A stretch of DNA of 64,000 nucleotides from Bradyrhizobium sp. Ec3.3 (GTDB taxonomy: Bacteria > Pseudomonadota > Alphaproteobacteria > Rhizobiales > Xanthobacteraceae). Location of the stretch: assembly GCF_000472925.1 (NCBI RefSeq), contig NZ_AXAS01000040.1, positions 1-64,000 of the forward strand. Reading direction: 5' to 3'. The position numbers and the translations under genes were made by a program. Below, piece after piece: positions 44,839 to 53,042 of the stretch. The notes under the pieces were generated by a model. It was not told where the DNA came from. It saw only the letters and a program-made list of their open reading frames with translations, and made no database searches. How positions within the stretch are numbered: the stretch's first letter is position 1; each line of letters starts with the position of its first letter.

Positions 44839-45097
44839 GATCCCAGCCACTGATTTGATTCAAATCGTGATGGGTGCCGCCAGAGGCCCCCTGTCACGAT
44901 GAAGCGACGTTTACCTCAAATTAGGGCGGTCTTTGGAGCAAGCGCCAGTGCTCCGTCTGCCATCCTTGTGTTCAATCCTCCGCCTTAGTTGCAGCGCCGT
45001 CAAGGGGAACCTGAGTCGAGTCCCCGCGGCCGGGCAGCGCAGAAGATGCTGAATTCGCTACTGCAAAATCAAAAAGTTGGCCCCTTTGCGCTGTCAA

Positions 45098-45123
45098 GCA
45101 AATGCCCTTCTCTCTTGGGCAAG
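45098..45123. promoter_or_regulatory. GCAAA direct repeat upstream of xoxF5
   Basis: GCAAA starts at 45098 and GCAAG at 45119, 21 bases apart. The block CAAATGCCCTTC to TTGGGCAAG shares 19 of 25 bases with the block upstream of pqqA. Contains CTTG-GG-CAAG. Confidence 0.45.
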
Positions 45124-45130
45124 TTTCCCG
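45116..45130. promoter_or_regulatory. Degenerate CGGGA-N5-TCCCG dyad upstream of xoxF5
   Basis: TGGGCAAGTTTCCCG has the TCCCG half intact and the other half changed at two of five bases. It overlaps the end of the GCAAA repeat. Weak on its own; notable because the same core occurs near pqqA and the TonB receptor. Confidence 0.35.
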
Positions 45131-45338
45131 TTTACGAACCGGTTACGGATTGTGCCAGGAACAACAAGAAACGGGCCGTACTGCAAGCGGACTCGTGGCT
45201 CATTACCAGGAGGAGGAAACAGCACAGCATCGTTTCTGGTCCCAATCGTGACCGCCCTGCACGAGCAGACGCTGGACCTCAGTGCCCAGCGGTACGCAAT
45301 GCTTCGGAAACAATAAACGAGACCTAGGAGGAATGACT

Positions 45339-47141
45339 ATGCGCAAGGTGCTACTGGCGACGTTTCTTGGCTCTGCCGCGGCTCTGGCCGCCGGCAGCGC
45401 TTCAGCCAATGACGAGCTGATCAAGATGTCGCAAAACCCCAAAGACTGGGTGATGCCTACGGGTGACTACGCCAACTCCCGCTATTCCAAACTCAATCAG
45501 ATCAACGCACAGAACGTCGGCAAGCTGCAGGTCGCATGGACCTTCTCGACCGGCGTGCTGCGCGGCCACGAAGGCGGACCGCTCATCATCGGAAACGTGA
45601 TGTACGTCCACACGCCGTTCCCGAACAAGGTCTACGCCCTTGACCTTTCCAACGAGAACAAGATCATCTGGAAGTACGAGCCGAAGCAGGATCCGAACGT
45701 CATCCCTGTGATGTGCTGCGACACGGTTAACCGCGGCTTGGCCTACGGCGACGGCAAGATCTTCCTTCATCAAGCCGACACCACGCTCGTCGCGCTCGAT
45801 TCCAAGACCGGCCAAGTTGCCTGGACTGCAAAGAACGGCGATCCCACCAAGGGCGAGACCGGAACCTCGGCGCCGATGGTCATCAAGGACAAGGTGCTGG
45901 TCGGCATTTCCGGTGGTGAGTTCGGCGTGCAGGCCCACATGACGGCCTACGACATCAAGACCGGCAAGCAGGTCTGGCGTGGGTACTCGGAAGGGCCGGA
46001 TGACCAGATCCTGGTCGACGACAAGACCACGGCTCTGGGCAAGCCGGTCGGCAAGGACTCCAGCCTCAAGACCTGGCAAGGCGATCAGTGGAAGATCGGC
46101 GGCGGCGCCACCTGGGGATGGATCTCCTATGATCCTGCTCTGAACCTCATCTACTACGGCTCCGGCAACCCCTCGACCTGGAACCCGAAGCAGCGTCCGG
46201 GCGACAACAAGTGGTCGATGACGATCTGGGCCCGCAATCCCGACACTGGCGTGGCCAAGTGGGTCTACCAGATGACGCCCCACGACGAGTGGGACTATGA
46301 CGGCGTCAACGAGATGATCCTCTCGGATCAGCAGATCAACGGCCAGGCGCGCAAGCTGCTCACCCACTTCGACCGCAACGGTCTCGGCTACACCCTGGAC
46401 CGTGAAACGGGCGAGCTGCTGGTCGCCGAGAAGTACGATCCGAAGGTGAACTGGACCTCCGGCGTCGATATGGACAAGAACTCGCCGACCTATGGCCGTC
46501 CGAAGGTTCTCGATGCTGCCTCCACGGAGAAGGGCGGAGAGGACCACAACACCAAGGGCATCTGCCCGGCCGCGCTCGGCACCAAGGACGAGCAGCCGGC
46601 AGCCTACTCGCCGGACACGCAGCTGTTCTACGTTCCGACCAACCACGTCTGCATGGACTACGAACCGTTCAAGGTCAGCTACACCGCGGGCCAGCCCTAT
46701 GTGGGTGCGACGCTCTCGATGTATCCGCCGCAGGGCGAGACCAACATGGGCAACTTCATCGCCTGGGACGGCAAGACCGGCAAGATCGTGTGGTCCAACA
46801 AGGAGCAGTTCTCGGTCTGGTCGGGTGCGCTCGCAACCGGCGGCGGCGTGGTGTTCTACGGCACGCTCGAAGGCTACCTGAAGGCGGTCGACGCCAAGAC
46901 CGGCAAGGAGCTCTACAAGTTCAAGACTCCTTCCGGCATCATCGGCAACGTCACGACCTATGAGAACGGCGGCAAGCAGTACGTCGCAGTGCTCTCCGGC
47001 GTGGGTGGCTGGGCCGGCATCGGTCTGGCGGCAGGCCTGACCGATCCGACCGCCGGTCTCGGCGCAGTCGGCGGCTACGCGGCACTGTCGAACTACACGG
47101 CGCTCGGCGGCACGCTGACCGTGTTCTCGCTGCCGAACTAG
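45339..47141 (+). CDS. xoxF: XoxF5 lanthanide-dependent methanol dehydrogenase
   Basis: 600 residues, the usual XoxF length. Of two close ATGs, 45339 is chosen because TAGGAGG then sits seven bases away. Signal peptide ends GSASA. Vicinal disulfide VMCCDTVNRG; Glu in SGGEFG; Asn in GSGNPSTW; catalytic motif DEWDYDGVNEM, where the extra Asp after the catalytic Asp coordinates the lanthanide (MxaF has Ala there). Oxidises methanol, and probably formaldehyde, in the periplasm with PQQ and a light lanthanide. Forms an operon with cytochrome c, class III ADH and Gfa, linking methanol oxidation directly to formaldehyde detoxification. Confidence 0.97.
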   Translation: MRKVLLATFLGSAAALAAGSASANDELIKMSQNPKDWVMPTGDYANSRYSKLNQINAQNVGKLQVAWTFSTGVLRGHEGGPLIIGNVMYVHTPFPNKVYALDLSNENKIIWKYEPKQDPNVIPVMCCDTVNRGLAYGDGKIFLHQADTTLVALDSKTGQVAWTAKNGDPTKGETGTSAPMVIKDKVLVGISGGEFGVQAHMTAYDIKTGKQVWRGYSEGPDDQILVDDKTTALGKPVGKDSSLKTWQGDQWKIGGGATWGWISYDPALNLIYYGSGNPSTWNPKQRPGDNKWSMTIWARNPDTGVAKWVYQMTPHDEWDYDGVNEMILSDQQINGQARKLLTHFDRNGLGYTLDRETGELLVAEKYDPKVNWTSGVDMDKNSPTYGRPKVLDAASTEKGGEDHNTKGICPAALGTKDEQPAAYSPDTQLFYVPTNHVCMDYEPFKVSYTAGQPYVGATLSMYPPQGETNMGNFIAWDGKTGKIVWSNKEQFSVWSGALATGGGVVFYGTLEGYLKAVDAKTGKELYKFKTPSGIIGNVTTYENGGKQYVAVLSGVGGWAGIGLAAGLTDPTAGLGAVGGYAALSNYTALGGTLTVFSLPN

Positions 47142-47224
47142 GCTCAACCTCGTATCGTCCCGGCGCGTGGATCAACTCCACGCGCCGGCTCGTCTCCACC
47201 GCGCGCTGTCGAGGAAAAAATCTC

Positions 47225-47743
47225 TTGCGTAGAATCTGCTCTGTCATAGCTGCGATGATCATCGTCGCGTCCGGAGGAATTGCACTCGCGGACGGCTCGG
47301 GCGACCCGGCCGCGGTCAAGCAAAACGAGAATGGTGAGTGGCTCGATAAGGAAGGAAACCCGACCTACAAGATCACTGAGGGATCCGTGGACTGGTACAC
47401 CTATTCCGGATACCGCCGCTATCACTCGGACTGCCACGTCTGTCACGGCCCGGATGGAATGGGATCGACCTACGCTCCGGCGTTGAAGGACTCCCTGAAG
47501 ACCATGAGCTACGCCGACTTCCTCGGCGTCGTCGCCTCAGGCCGGAAGAATGTCTCGACCGCGCAGGAGAACGTGATGCCGGCCTTCGGCGACAATCCGA
47601 ACGTCGCTTGCTACATGGACGATCTCTACGTCTATCTGCGCGCCCGTTCCAACGAAGCCTGGGGCCGCGCGCGGCCGGGCAAGCACGAGGACAAGACTGA
47701 GGCCTACACCAAGGCCGAAGATTCCTGCATGGGCAGGAAATGA
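47225..47743 (+). CDS. xoxG: XoxG c-type cytochrome
   Basis: 172 residues from TTG 47225 with GAGGA upstream. Signal peptide (VIAAMIIVASGGIALA). Haem site CHVCH in YHSDCHVCHGPDGMGS; axial Met likely in ENVMPAFGDNP. The C-terminal segment ACYMDDLYVYLRARSNEAW is typical of XoxG and related cytochromes. It is the electron acceptor of XoxF5, passing electrons to a terminal oxidase. 83 bases after xoxF5. Confidence 0.92.
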   Translation: MRRICSVIAAMIIVASGGIALADGSGDPAAVKQNENGEWLDKEGNPTYKITEGSVDWYTYSGYRRYHSDCHVCHGPDGMGSTYAPALKDSLKTMSYADFLGVVASGRKNVSTAQENVMPAFGDNPNVACYMDDLYVYLRARSNEAWGRARPGKHEDKTEAYTKAEDSCMGRK

Positions 47744-47807
47744 ACGGTTTGGAGCTCGGCTGAGACGACTTCTCGGCGTCTCCAGGAGAGAATTTGAGGA
47801 GCTTACG

Positions 47808-48917
47808 ATGAAGACACGTGCCGCGGTCGCTTTCGAAGCGAAAAAACCGCTTGAGATCGTCGAGGTCGATCTGGAAGGACCGAAGACCGGCGAAGTTCTG
47901 GTCGAGATCAAGGCGACCGGAATTTGCCACACCGACGCCTACACGCTCGACGGTTTCGATAGCGAAGGAATCTTCCCCTCGATCCTCGGCCACGAGGGCG
48001 CCGGCATCATCCGCGAGATCGGCGCAGGCGTCAGCTCGGTGAAGCCTGGCGATCACGTCATCCCGCTCTACACGCCCGAATGCCGGCAGTGCAAAAGCTG
48101 CCTGAGCGGGAAGACCAACCTCTGCACCGCGATCCGCGCGACGCAGGGCAAGGGCGTGATGCCCGACGGCACCAGCCGCTTCTCCTACAAGGGCAAGCCG
48201 ATCTATCACTACATGGGCTGCTCGACCTTCTCGAACTTCACGGTGCTGCCGGAAATCGCAGTCGCCAAGATTCGCGAGGATGCCCCCTTCGACAAGAGCT
48301 GCTACATCGGCTGCGGCGTCACGACCGGCGTCGGCGCCGTCGTCAACACCGCCAAGGTCACGCCGGGCTCCAACGTCGTGGTGTTCGGCCTCGGCGGCAT
48401 CGGTCTCAACGTGATCCAGGGCGCCAAGATGGCCGGCGCCGACAAGATCATCGGCGTCGACATCAACGACTCCAAGGAGGATTGGGGCCGCAAGTTCGGC
48501 ATGACAGACTTCGTCAACCCGAAGAAAGTGACCGGCGACATCGTCCAGCATCTGGTGACGCTGACCGATGGCGGCGCCGACTACACCTTCGACTGTACCG
48601 GCAACACCACGGTGATGCGCCAGGCCCTGGAATGCTGTCATCGTGGCTGGGGAACATCGATCATCATCGGCGTCGCGGAGGCCGGCAAGGAGATCGCCAC
48701 CCGCCCGTTCCAGCTCGTCACCGGGCGCAACTGGAGAGGTACCGCGTTCGGCGGCGCACGCGGCCGCACCGACGTGCCCAAGATCGTCGACTGGTACATG
48801 AACGGAAAGATCCAGATCGATCCAATGATCACCCACGTGCTGAAGCTCGAAGACATCAACAAGGGCTTCGACCTGATGCACGAGGGCAAGTCGATCCGTT
48901 CGGTCGTCGTCTACTAA
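47808..48917 (+). CDS. flhA: S-(hydroxymethyl)glutathione dehydrogenase (class III ADH)
   Basis: 369 residues. Zinc-dependent class III alcohol dehydrogenase. Catalytic zinc ligands: Cys in ATGICHTDAY, HE in GHEGAG, and Cys in YIGCGVTTG. Structural zinc cluster: PECRQCKSCLSGKTNLC. NAD-binding GLGGIGLNVIQGA. Ends SIRSVVVY, typical of the family. Converts S-hydroxymethylglutathione to S-formylglutathione in the cytoplasm. It sits between xoxG and gfa, on the same strand with short gaps, so it is induced with methanol oxidation. Confidence 0.96.
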   Translation: MKTRAAVAFEAKKPLEIVEVDLEGPKTGEVLVEIKATGICHTDAYTLDGFDSEGIFPSILGHEGAGIIREIGAGVSSVKPGDHVIPLYTPECRQCKSCLSGKTNLCTAIRATQGKGVMPDGTSRFSYKGKPIYHYMGCSTFSNFTVLPEIAVAKIREDAPFDKSCYIGCGVTTGVGAVVNTAKVTPGSNVVVFGLGGIGLNVIQGAKMAGADKIIGVDINDSKEDWGRKFGMTDFVNPKKVTGDIVQHLVTLTDGGADYTFDCTGNTTVMRQALECCHRGWGTSIIIGVAEAGKEIATRPFQLVTGRNWRGTAFGGARGRTDVPKIVDWYMNGKIQIDPMITHVLKLEDINKGFDLMHEGKSIRSVVVY

Positions 48918-48950
48918 AACAGAACCATCACCCAAAAGGAGGATCGTCCC

Positions 48951-49514
48951 ATGACTGTTGCTCTCCATCCCTCGATCGACAATGGCCTCAAACAGGGCAG
49001 TGGCAGCTTTGCCGGCGGCACGCTGGTCTGCAAATGCAAGGATCACCCGGTCAAGGTCGGCATCAAGGGCGACGTGGCGCACAACCACGCCTGCGGCTGC
49101 ACCAAGTGCTGGAAGCCGCAGGGCGCGACGTTCTCCGTCGTCGCCGTGGTGCCGCGCCAGAACGTCACCGTGCTCGAGAACGGCGACAAGCTGCAGATCG
49201 TCGATCCGTCGGCGGTGATCCAGCGCTGCGCCTGCAAGGCCTGCGGCACGCACATGTACGGCCGCATCGAGAACAAGGGCCACCCGTTCTACGGCCTCGA
49301 CTTCATTCATCCCGAGCTGTTCCAGGAGCAGGGCTCGCAGGCGCCGCAATTTGCCGCCTTCGTCTCCTCGGTGATCGAATCGGGCGTGAAGCCGGAGCAG
49401 ATGGCCGGCATCCGTTCGCGGCTGAAGGAAATCGGGCTCGAGCCCTATGACTGCCTGTCGCCGGCGCTGATGGACGCGATCGCGACCCATGTCGCGAAGG
49501 CCAGGGCTGCTTAA
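48951..49514 (+). CDS. gfa: S-(hydroxymethyl)glutathione synthase (Gfa)
   Basis: 187 residues; AAGGAGG upstream. Glutathione-dependent formaldehyde-activating enzyme with zinc Cys motifs: LVCKCKDHPVKVGIKGDVAH, HACGCTKCWKP and CACKACGTHMYGRI. Speeds formation of S-hydroxymethylglutathione from formaldehyde and glutathione. Last gene of the xoxF5 operon; a strong terminator follows at 49800-49836, preceded by another hairpin at 49605-49633. Confidence 0.95.
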   Translation: MTVALHPSIDNGLKQGSGSFAGGTLVCKCKDHPVKVGIKGDVAHNHACGCTKCWKPQGATFSVVAVVPRQNVTVLENGDKLQIVDPSAVIQRCACKACGTHMYGRIENKGHPFYGLDFIHPELFQEQGSQAPQFAAFVSSVIESGVKPEQMAGIRSRLKEIGLEPYDCLSPALMDAIATHVAKARAA

Positions 49515-50170
49515 GTACCAAGGCTGCTTAAGTAAAAGGCCGCGTAGGTACGAGGCTGCTTAGTGGCAGCCTGAGGCAACGCGTTCAACCTTGCCGCTTC
49601 CTCTCGGCTCGCTGGTCTGAACCCAGCGAGCCGGTCGGGTCCTCCAGGATTGGGCGCAAACCGGATGGCCAGCATTGCCGCCTCATTCGCTTGTGAGGCG
49701 GCCGGTTCCCTCAGCATCGAGAGTTGTACTCACTCCGCAGAGTCGCCAGCTCGCAAAGCTCGCGTCACTGCGTTCTCCCTCCCTCGACTGAGGTCTCCTG
49801 CTTCGTCCGCGCAGTCCCGCCGGACGAAGCTTTTTTATGTCGGTCGCAATGATGCTCTGCCGCACCGCGCAACGGGCGAGCGACGGGTCGCGCCCAGCTT
49901 TTGACAAATCAGGGATGCAATCTGGTCGCGAACACAAGCGGCTGTGATGCCCGCGGTGTCCGGTTTCTGCTAGCATCACGCTCGTCACGATGCCGCGCGG
50001 AAATCATCAAACAAGAATCAACCGGGAGGTATCGAGCACATTCCAGACATCGCCCGTCGTCATCCCCTCCGCCCCGGGAGTTGCCTGGGCTTGCGGAAGC
50101 AGGGGATGCGGGCGCCGCCACACCAATCACGCGCATCGGATCATTGGCTTAAGAAGAGCGAGAAACGATC
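49515..50170. other. Intergenic region with terminators and short repeats
   Basis: 656 bases between gfa and iorA. Short direct repeats of GGCTGCTTAAGTA occur at 49505-49565 and look like duplicated gene end. A hairpin CGGCTCGCTGG/CCAGCGAGCCG is at 49605-49633 and a T-run terminator at 49800-49836. No gene recognised; the promoter for iorAB should lie in the last 200 bases. Confidence 0.5.
49800..49836 (+). terminator. Rho-independent terminator of the xoxF5 operon
   Basis: GCTTCGTCCG, 11-base loop, CGGACGAAGC, then TTTTTT. A perfect 10-base stem with a T-run on the plus strand, the clearest terminator in the window. Confidence 0.85.
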
Positions 50171-50623
50171 ATGATCAAGATAAAAATCAACGGCCAGGAA
50201 CAAAGCTGGGATGGCGACCCGGATCTTCCGCTGCTCTGGTTTCTCCGCGACGAGGTCGGGCTGACCGGCACCAAATTCGGCTGCGGCCAGGCGCTGTGTG
50301 GGGCCTGCACCGTCATCGTCGACAAGGAAGCGGTGCGCGCCTGCATCACTTCGGTCAATGACGTCGCGGGCCGCGAGGTCACGACCATCGAGGGCCTGCA
50401 TCCGAACGGCGATCATCCCGTGCAGAAAGCGTGGCGCCAGGTCAACGTTCCCCAATGCGGCTTCTGCCAGGCTGGCCAGATCATGCAGGCCGCGGCGCTG
50501 CTGATGGACAATGCAAAGCCGTCGCATGACCAGATCCGCCAGGCGATGGCGGGCAACATCTGCCGCTGCGGCTGCTACCAGCGCATCGAGAACGCCGTCC
50601 ATCTCGCATCGACGGGGGTGTGA
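50171..50623 (+). CDS. iorA: (2Fe-2S) subunit of IorAB-type molybdenum hydroxylase
   Basis: 150 residues. N-terminal plant-ferredoxin domain with CGCGQALCGACTVIVD, and C-terminal helical domain with CGFCQAGQIMQA and NICRCGCYQRI, giving two [2Fe-2S] clusters. It is the small subunit of isoquinoline 1-oxidoreductase-like enzymes of the xanthine-oxidase family. Precedes its large subunit with no gap. A third cytochrome subunit, common in periplasmic forms, is not adjacent. Confidence 0.92.
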   Translation: MIKIKINGQEQSWDGDPDLPLLWFLRDEVGLTGTKFGCGQALCGACTVIVDKEAVRACITSVNDVAGREVTTIEGLHPNGDHPVQKAWRQVNVPQCGFCQAGQIMQAAALLMDNAKPSHDQIRQAMAGNICRCGCYQRIENAVHLASTGV

Positions 50624-50625
50624 TC

Positions 50626-52941
50626 ATGAATTTCATCGACAACCCAAAGAAGCTTCGCGGCTTCGAGAAGCACGTCAGAATCGAGAAGGTTTCCCGCCGC
50701 AGCATCCTGAAGGGACTGGGCGTCACCGGCGGCTTCGTGCTCGCCGCGCCCGTGATGTCGCGCCAGGCCTTCGCCTATGAGACCGGCGCCGGGAAGATGC
50801 CGCACGGCGTCGTGGTCGATCCGCGCGTGTTCGTCGCGGTCGCTCCCGACGGCATCGTCACCATCGTCGCGCACCGCTCCGAGATGGGTACCGGCGTGCG
50901 CACCAGCCTGCCGCTGATCGTCGCCGAGGAGATGGAAGCCAACTGGTCGAGGGTCAAGGTCCAGCAGGCGCATGGCGACGAGGTCATGTACGGCAACCAG
51001 GACACCGACGGCTCCCGCAGCACGCGGCACTATCTGATCCCGATGCGCCAGATCGGCGCCTCGGCGCGCATCATGCTGGAGCAGGCCGCAGCCAAGCGCT
51101 GGGGCGTGCCGGCGACGGAGGTGAAGGCGGTCAATCACGAGGTCGTTCACGGCGCCAGCGGACGCAAGCTCGGCTTCGGCGAGCTCGCCGCCGACGCGGC
51201 CAAGGAATCCTTGCCCAGCGTCGACAGCCTCAAGCTGAAGGACCCCAAGGATTTCCGTTATCTCACCAAGGGCCAGATCGGCATCGTCGACCTCCACGAC
51301 ATCACCACGGGGAAGGCAGGCTACGGCGCCGACGTGCGGCTGCCCGGTATGAAATACGCCGTCATCGCGCGCCCGCCGGTGACCGGTGGCAAGCTGGTCT
51401 CGTTCGACCCGGCCGACGCAATGAAGGTCTCGGGCGTCGAGAAGGTGATGGAGGTGCGCGGCTGGCCGTGGCCCTCGAAATTCCAGCCGCTCGGCGGCGT
51501 GGCCGTGATCGCCCGCAACACGGGCGCGGCGATCAAGGGACGCGATGCGCTGAAGATCGTCTGGGACGACGGGCCGAACGGCAAGTACGAGTCGGTCGCC
51601 TACCGCAAGGAGCTCGAGGAAGCTGCACGCAAGCCCGGTCTCGTCGTGCGCAAGGAGGGCGATGCGGATGCCGCGCTCAAGAGCGCCGACAAGGTGATCG
51701 TCGGCGAGTACTACGTCCCTCACCTCGCCCATGTCAGCATGGAGCCGCCGGTGGCGGTTGCCGACGTCAAGGGCGACAAGGCTGAGATCTGGGCGCCGGT
51801 GCAGAGTCCGGGTGGCACCCGCGAGGACGTCGCCAAGACGCTCGGCATCCCCGAGCAGAACGTCACCGTGAACGTGACGCTGCTCGGTGGCGGCTTTGGC
51901 CGCAAGTCGAAATGCGACTATGCGCTCGAAGCCGCCCTGCTCTCCAAGGAGCTCGGCGCGCCCGTGAAGGTGCAGTGGACGCGGGAGGACGACCTCCACA
52001 ACGGCTTCCTGCACACCGTCTCGGTCGAGCGCATCGAGGCGGGTCTCGACAAGAGCGGCAAGGTGATCGCCTGGCGCCACCGCAGCGTCGCTCCCAGCAT
52101 CGCCTCGACGTTTGCGGCGGGAACCGTGCATCAGGCCTCGTTCGAGCTCGGCATGGGCCTCGTCGACATGCCCTTCGAGATCGCCAACGTCTCCTGCGAG
52201 AATCCGGAAGCGGCCGCCCGTACCAGGATCGGCTGGTTCCGCTCGGTCTCCAACATCCCGCGCGCCTTCGCGGTGCAGTCGATGGTCGGCGAGATCGCGC
52301 AGGCCATCGGCCGCGATCAGAAGGACATGCTGCTCGAGCTGATCGGTTCGCCCCGCATCGTCAAGCTCACTTCGGTGAAGGACCTCTGGAACTATGGCGA
52401 GCCCTATGACAGCTACCCGATCGACACCGCGCGCCTGCGCAAGGTGGTCGAGCTGGTGGCCGACAAGGGCGAATGGGGCCGCCAGGTGCCGAAGGGCCAT
52501 GGGCTCGGCATCGCCGCGCATCGCAGCTTCGTCAGCTACATCGCGACGATCGTGGAAGTGGCCGTCGACGATAAGGGCAAGCTGACGATCCCGCGGGTCG
52601 ACACCGCCATCGACTGCGGCACCTTCGTCAATCCCGAGCGCATCCAGTCCCAGATCGAGGGCGCTGCGATCATGGGCCTGAGCCTCGCCAAATATGGCGA
52701 GATCACCTTCAAGGACGGCAAGGTCCAGCAGAAGAACTATGACGATTTCCCGGTGATCCGGATGGACGAATCTCCGCTGCTGACCAACGTCCATATCGTG
52801 CCGCCGGGGCCCGACACGCCCCCGAGCGGCGTCGGCGAGCCCGGCGTGCCGCCATTCGCGCCGGCGCTGATCAACGCGATCTTCGCCGCGACCGGCAAGC
52901 GCATCCGCTCACTTCCGATCGGCAAGCAGTTGGAAGCCTGA
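50626..52941 (+). CDS. iorB: Molybdopterin-binding subunit of IorAB-type aldehyde/N-heterocycle oxidoreductase
   Basis: 771 residues from ATG 50626 (GTG 50620 also possible). Tat-type start SRRSILKGLGVTGGFVLAAP, so exported folded. The body has the IorB pattern: SEMGTGVRTSLPLIVAEEME, LLGGGFGRKSK, GVGEPGVPPFAPALINAI, with the catalytic Glu expected in the last motif (GEPGVPP). Substrate cannot be named; aldehyde oxidation is attractive beside alcohol dehydrogenases. Confidence 0.88.
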   Translation: MNFIDNPKKLRGFEKHVRIEKVSRRSILKGLGVTGGFVLAAPVMSRQAFAYETGAGKMPHGVVVDPRVFVAVAPDGIVTIVAHRSEMGTGVRTSLPLIVAEEMEANWSRVKVQQAHGDEVMYGNQDTDGSRSTRHYLIPMRQIGASARIMLEQAAAKRWGVPATEVKAVNHEVVHGASGRKLGFGELAADAAKESLPSVDSLKLKDPKDFRYLTKGQIGIVDLHDITTGKAGYGADVRLPGMKYAVIARPPVTGGKLVSFDPADAMKVSGVEKVMEVRGWPWPSKFQPLGGVAVIARNTGAAIKGRDALKIVWDDGPNGKYESVAYRKELEEAARKPGLVVRKEGDADAALKSADKVIVGEYYVPHLAHVSMEPPVAVADVKGDKAEIWAPVQSPGGTREDVAKTLGIPEQNVTVNVTLLGGGFGRKSKCDYALEAALLSKELGAPVKVQWTREDDLHNGFLHTVSVERIEAGLDKSGKVIAWRHRSVAPSIASTFAAGTVHQASFELGMGLVDMPFEIANVSCENPEAAARTRIGWFRSVSNIPRAFAVQSMVGEIAQAIGRDQKDMLLELIGSPRIVKLTSVKDLWNYGEPYDSYPIDTARLRKVVELVADKGEWGRQVPKGHGLGIAAHRSFVSYIATIVEVAVDDKGKLTIPRVDTAIDCGTFVNPERIQSQIEGAAIMGLSLAKYGEITFKDGKVQQKNYDDFPVIRMDESPLLTNVHIVPPGPDTPPSGVGEPGVPPFAPALINAIFAATGKRIRSLPIGKQLEA

Positions 52942-53042
52942 GCACAAGCAGAAATGCGGCGGACGTTACCGTCCGCCGCATTGCTACTCCCCCCTGGCCG
53001 CGCCGCTTCCTTCGATCCGCCTCCAGGAACTTCTTCAGCGAG

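Larger units (their letters stand above)
44839..45338. promoter_or_regulatory. Regulatory region between AraC gene and xoxF5
   Basis: 500 bases, no gene. It holds GGGGA-N12-TCCCC (45004-45025), the GCAAA repeat unit (45098-45123), a degenerate CGGGA-type dyad (45116-45130) and TAGGAGG (45325-45331) for xoxF5. The concentration of dyads about 200-340 bases upstream of the start suggests complex control. Confidence 0.5.

Noticed and set aside
47373..49490. A 700-codon open frame antisense to xoxG, class III ADH and gfa
   Set aside because: It is a frame kept open by high-GC codon use of the genes on the other strand; its product is low-complexity (Asp/Val/Ala/Arg rich) with no motif.
50575..52794. 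A 740-codon open frame antisense to iorB
   Set aside because: Same artefact: open because of GC-rich third positions in iorB; no start site or domain.
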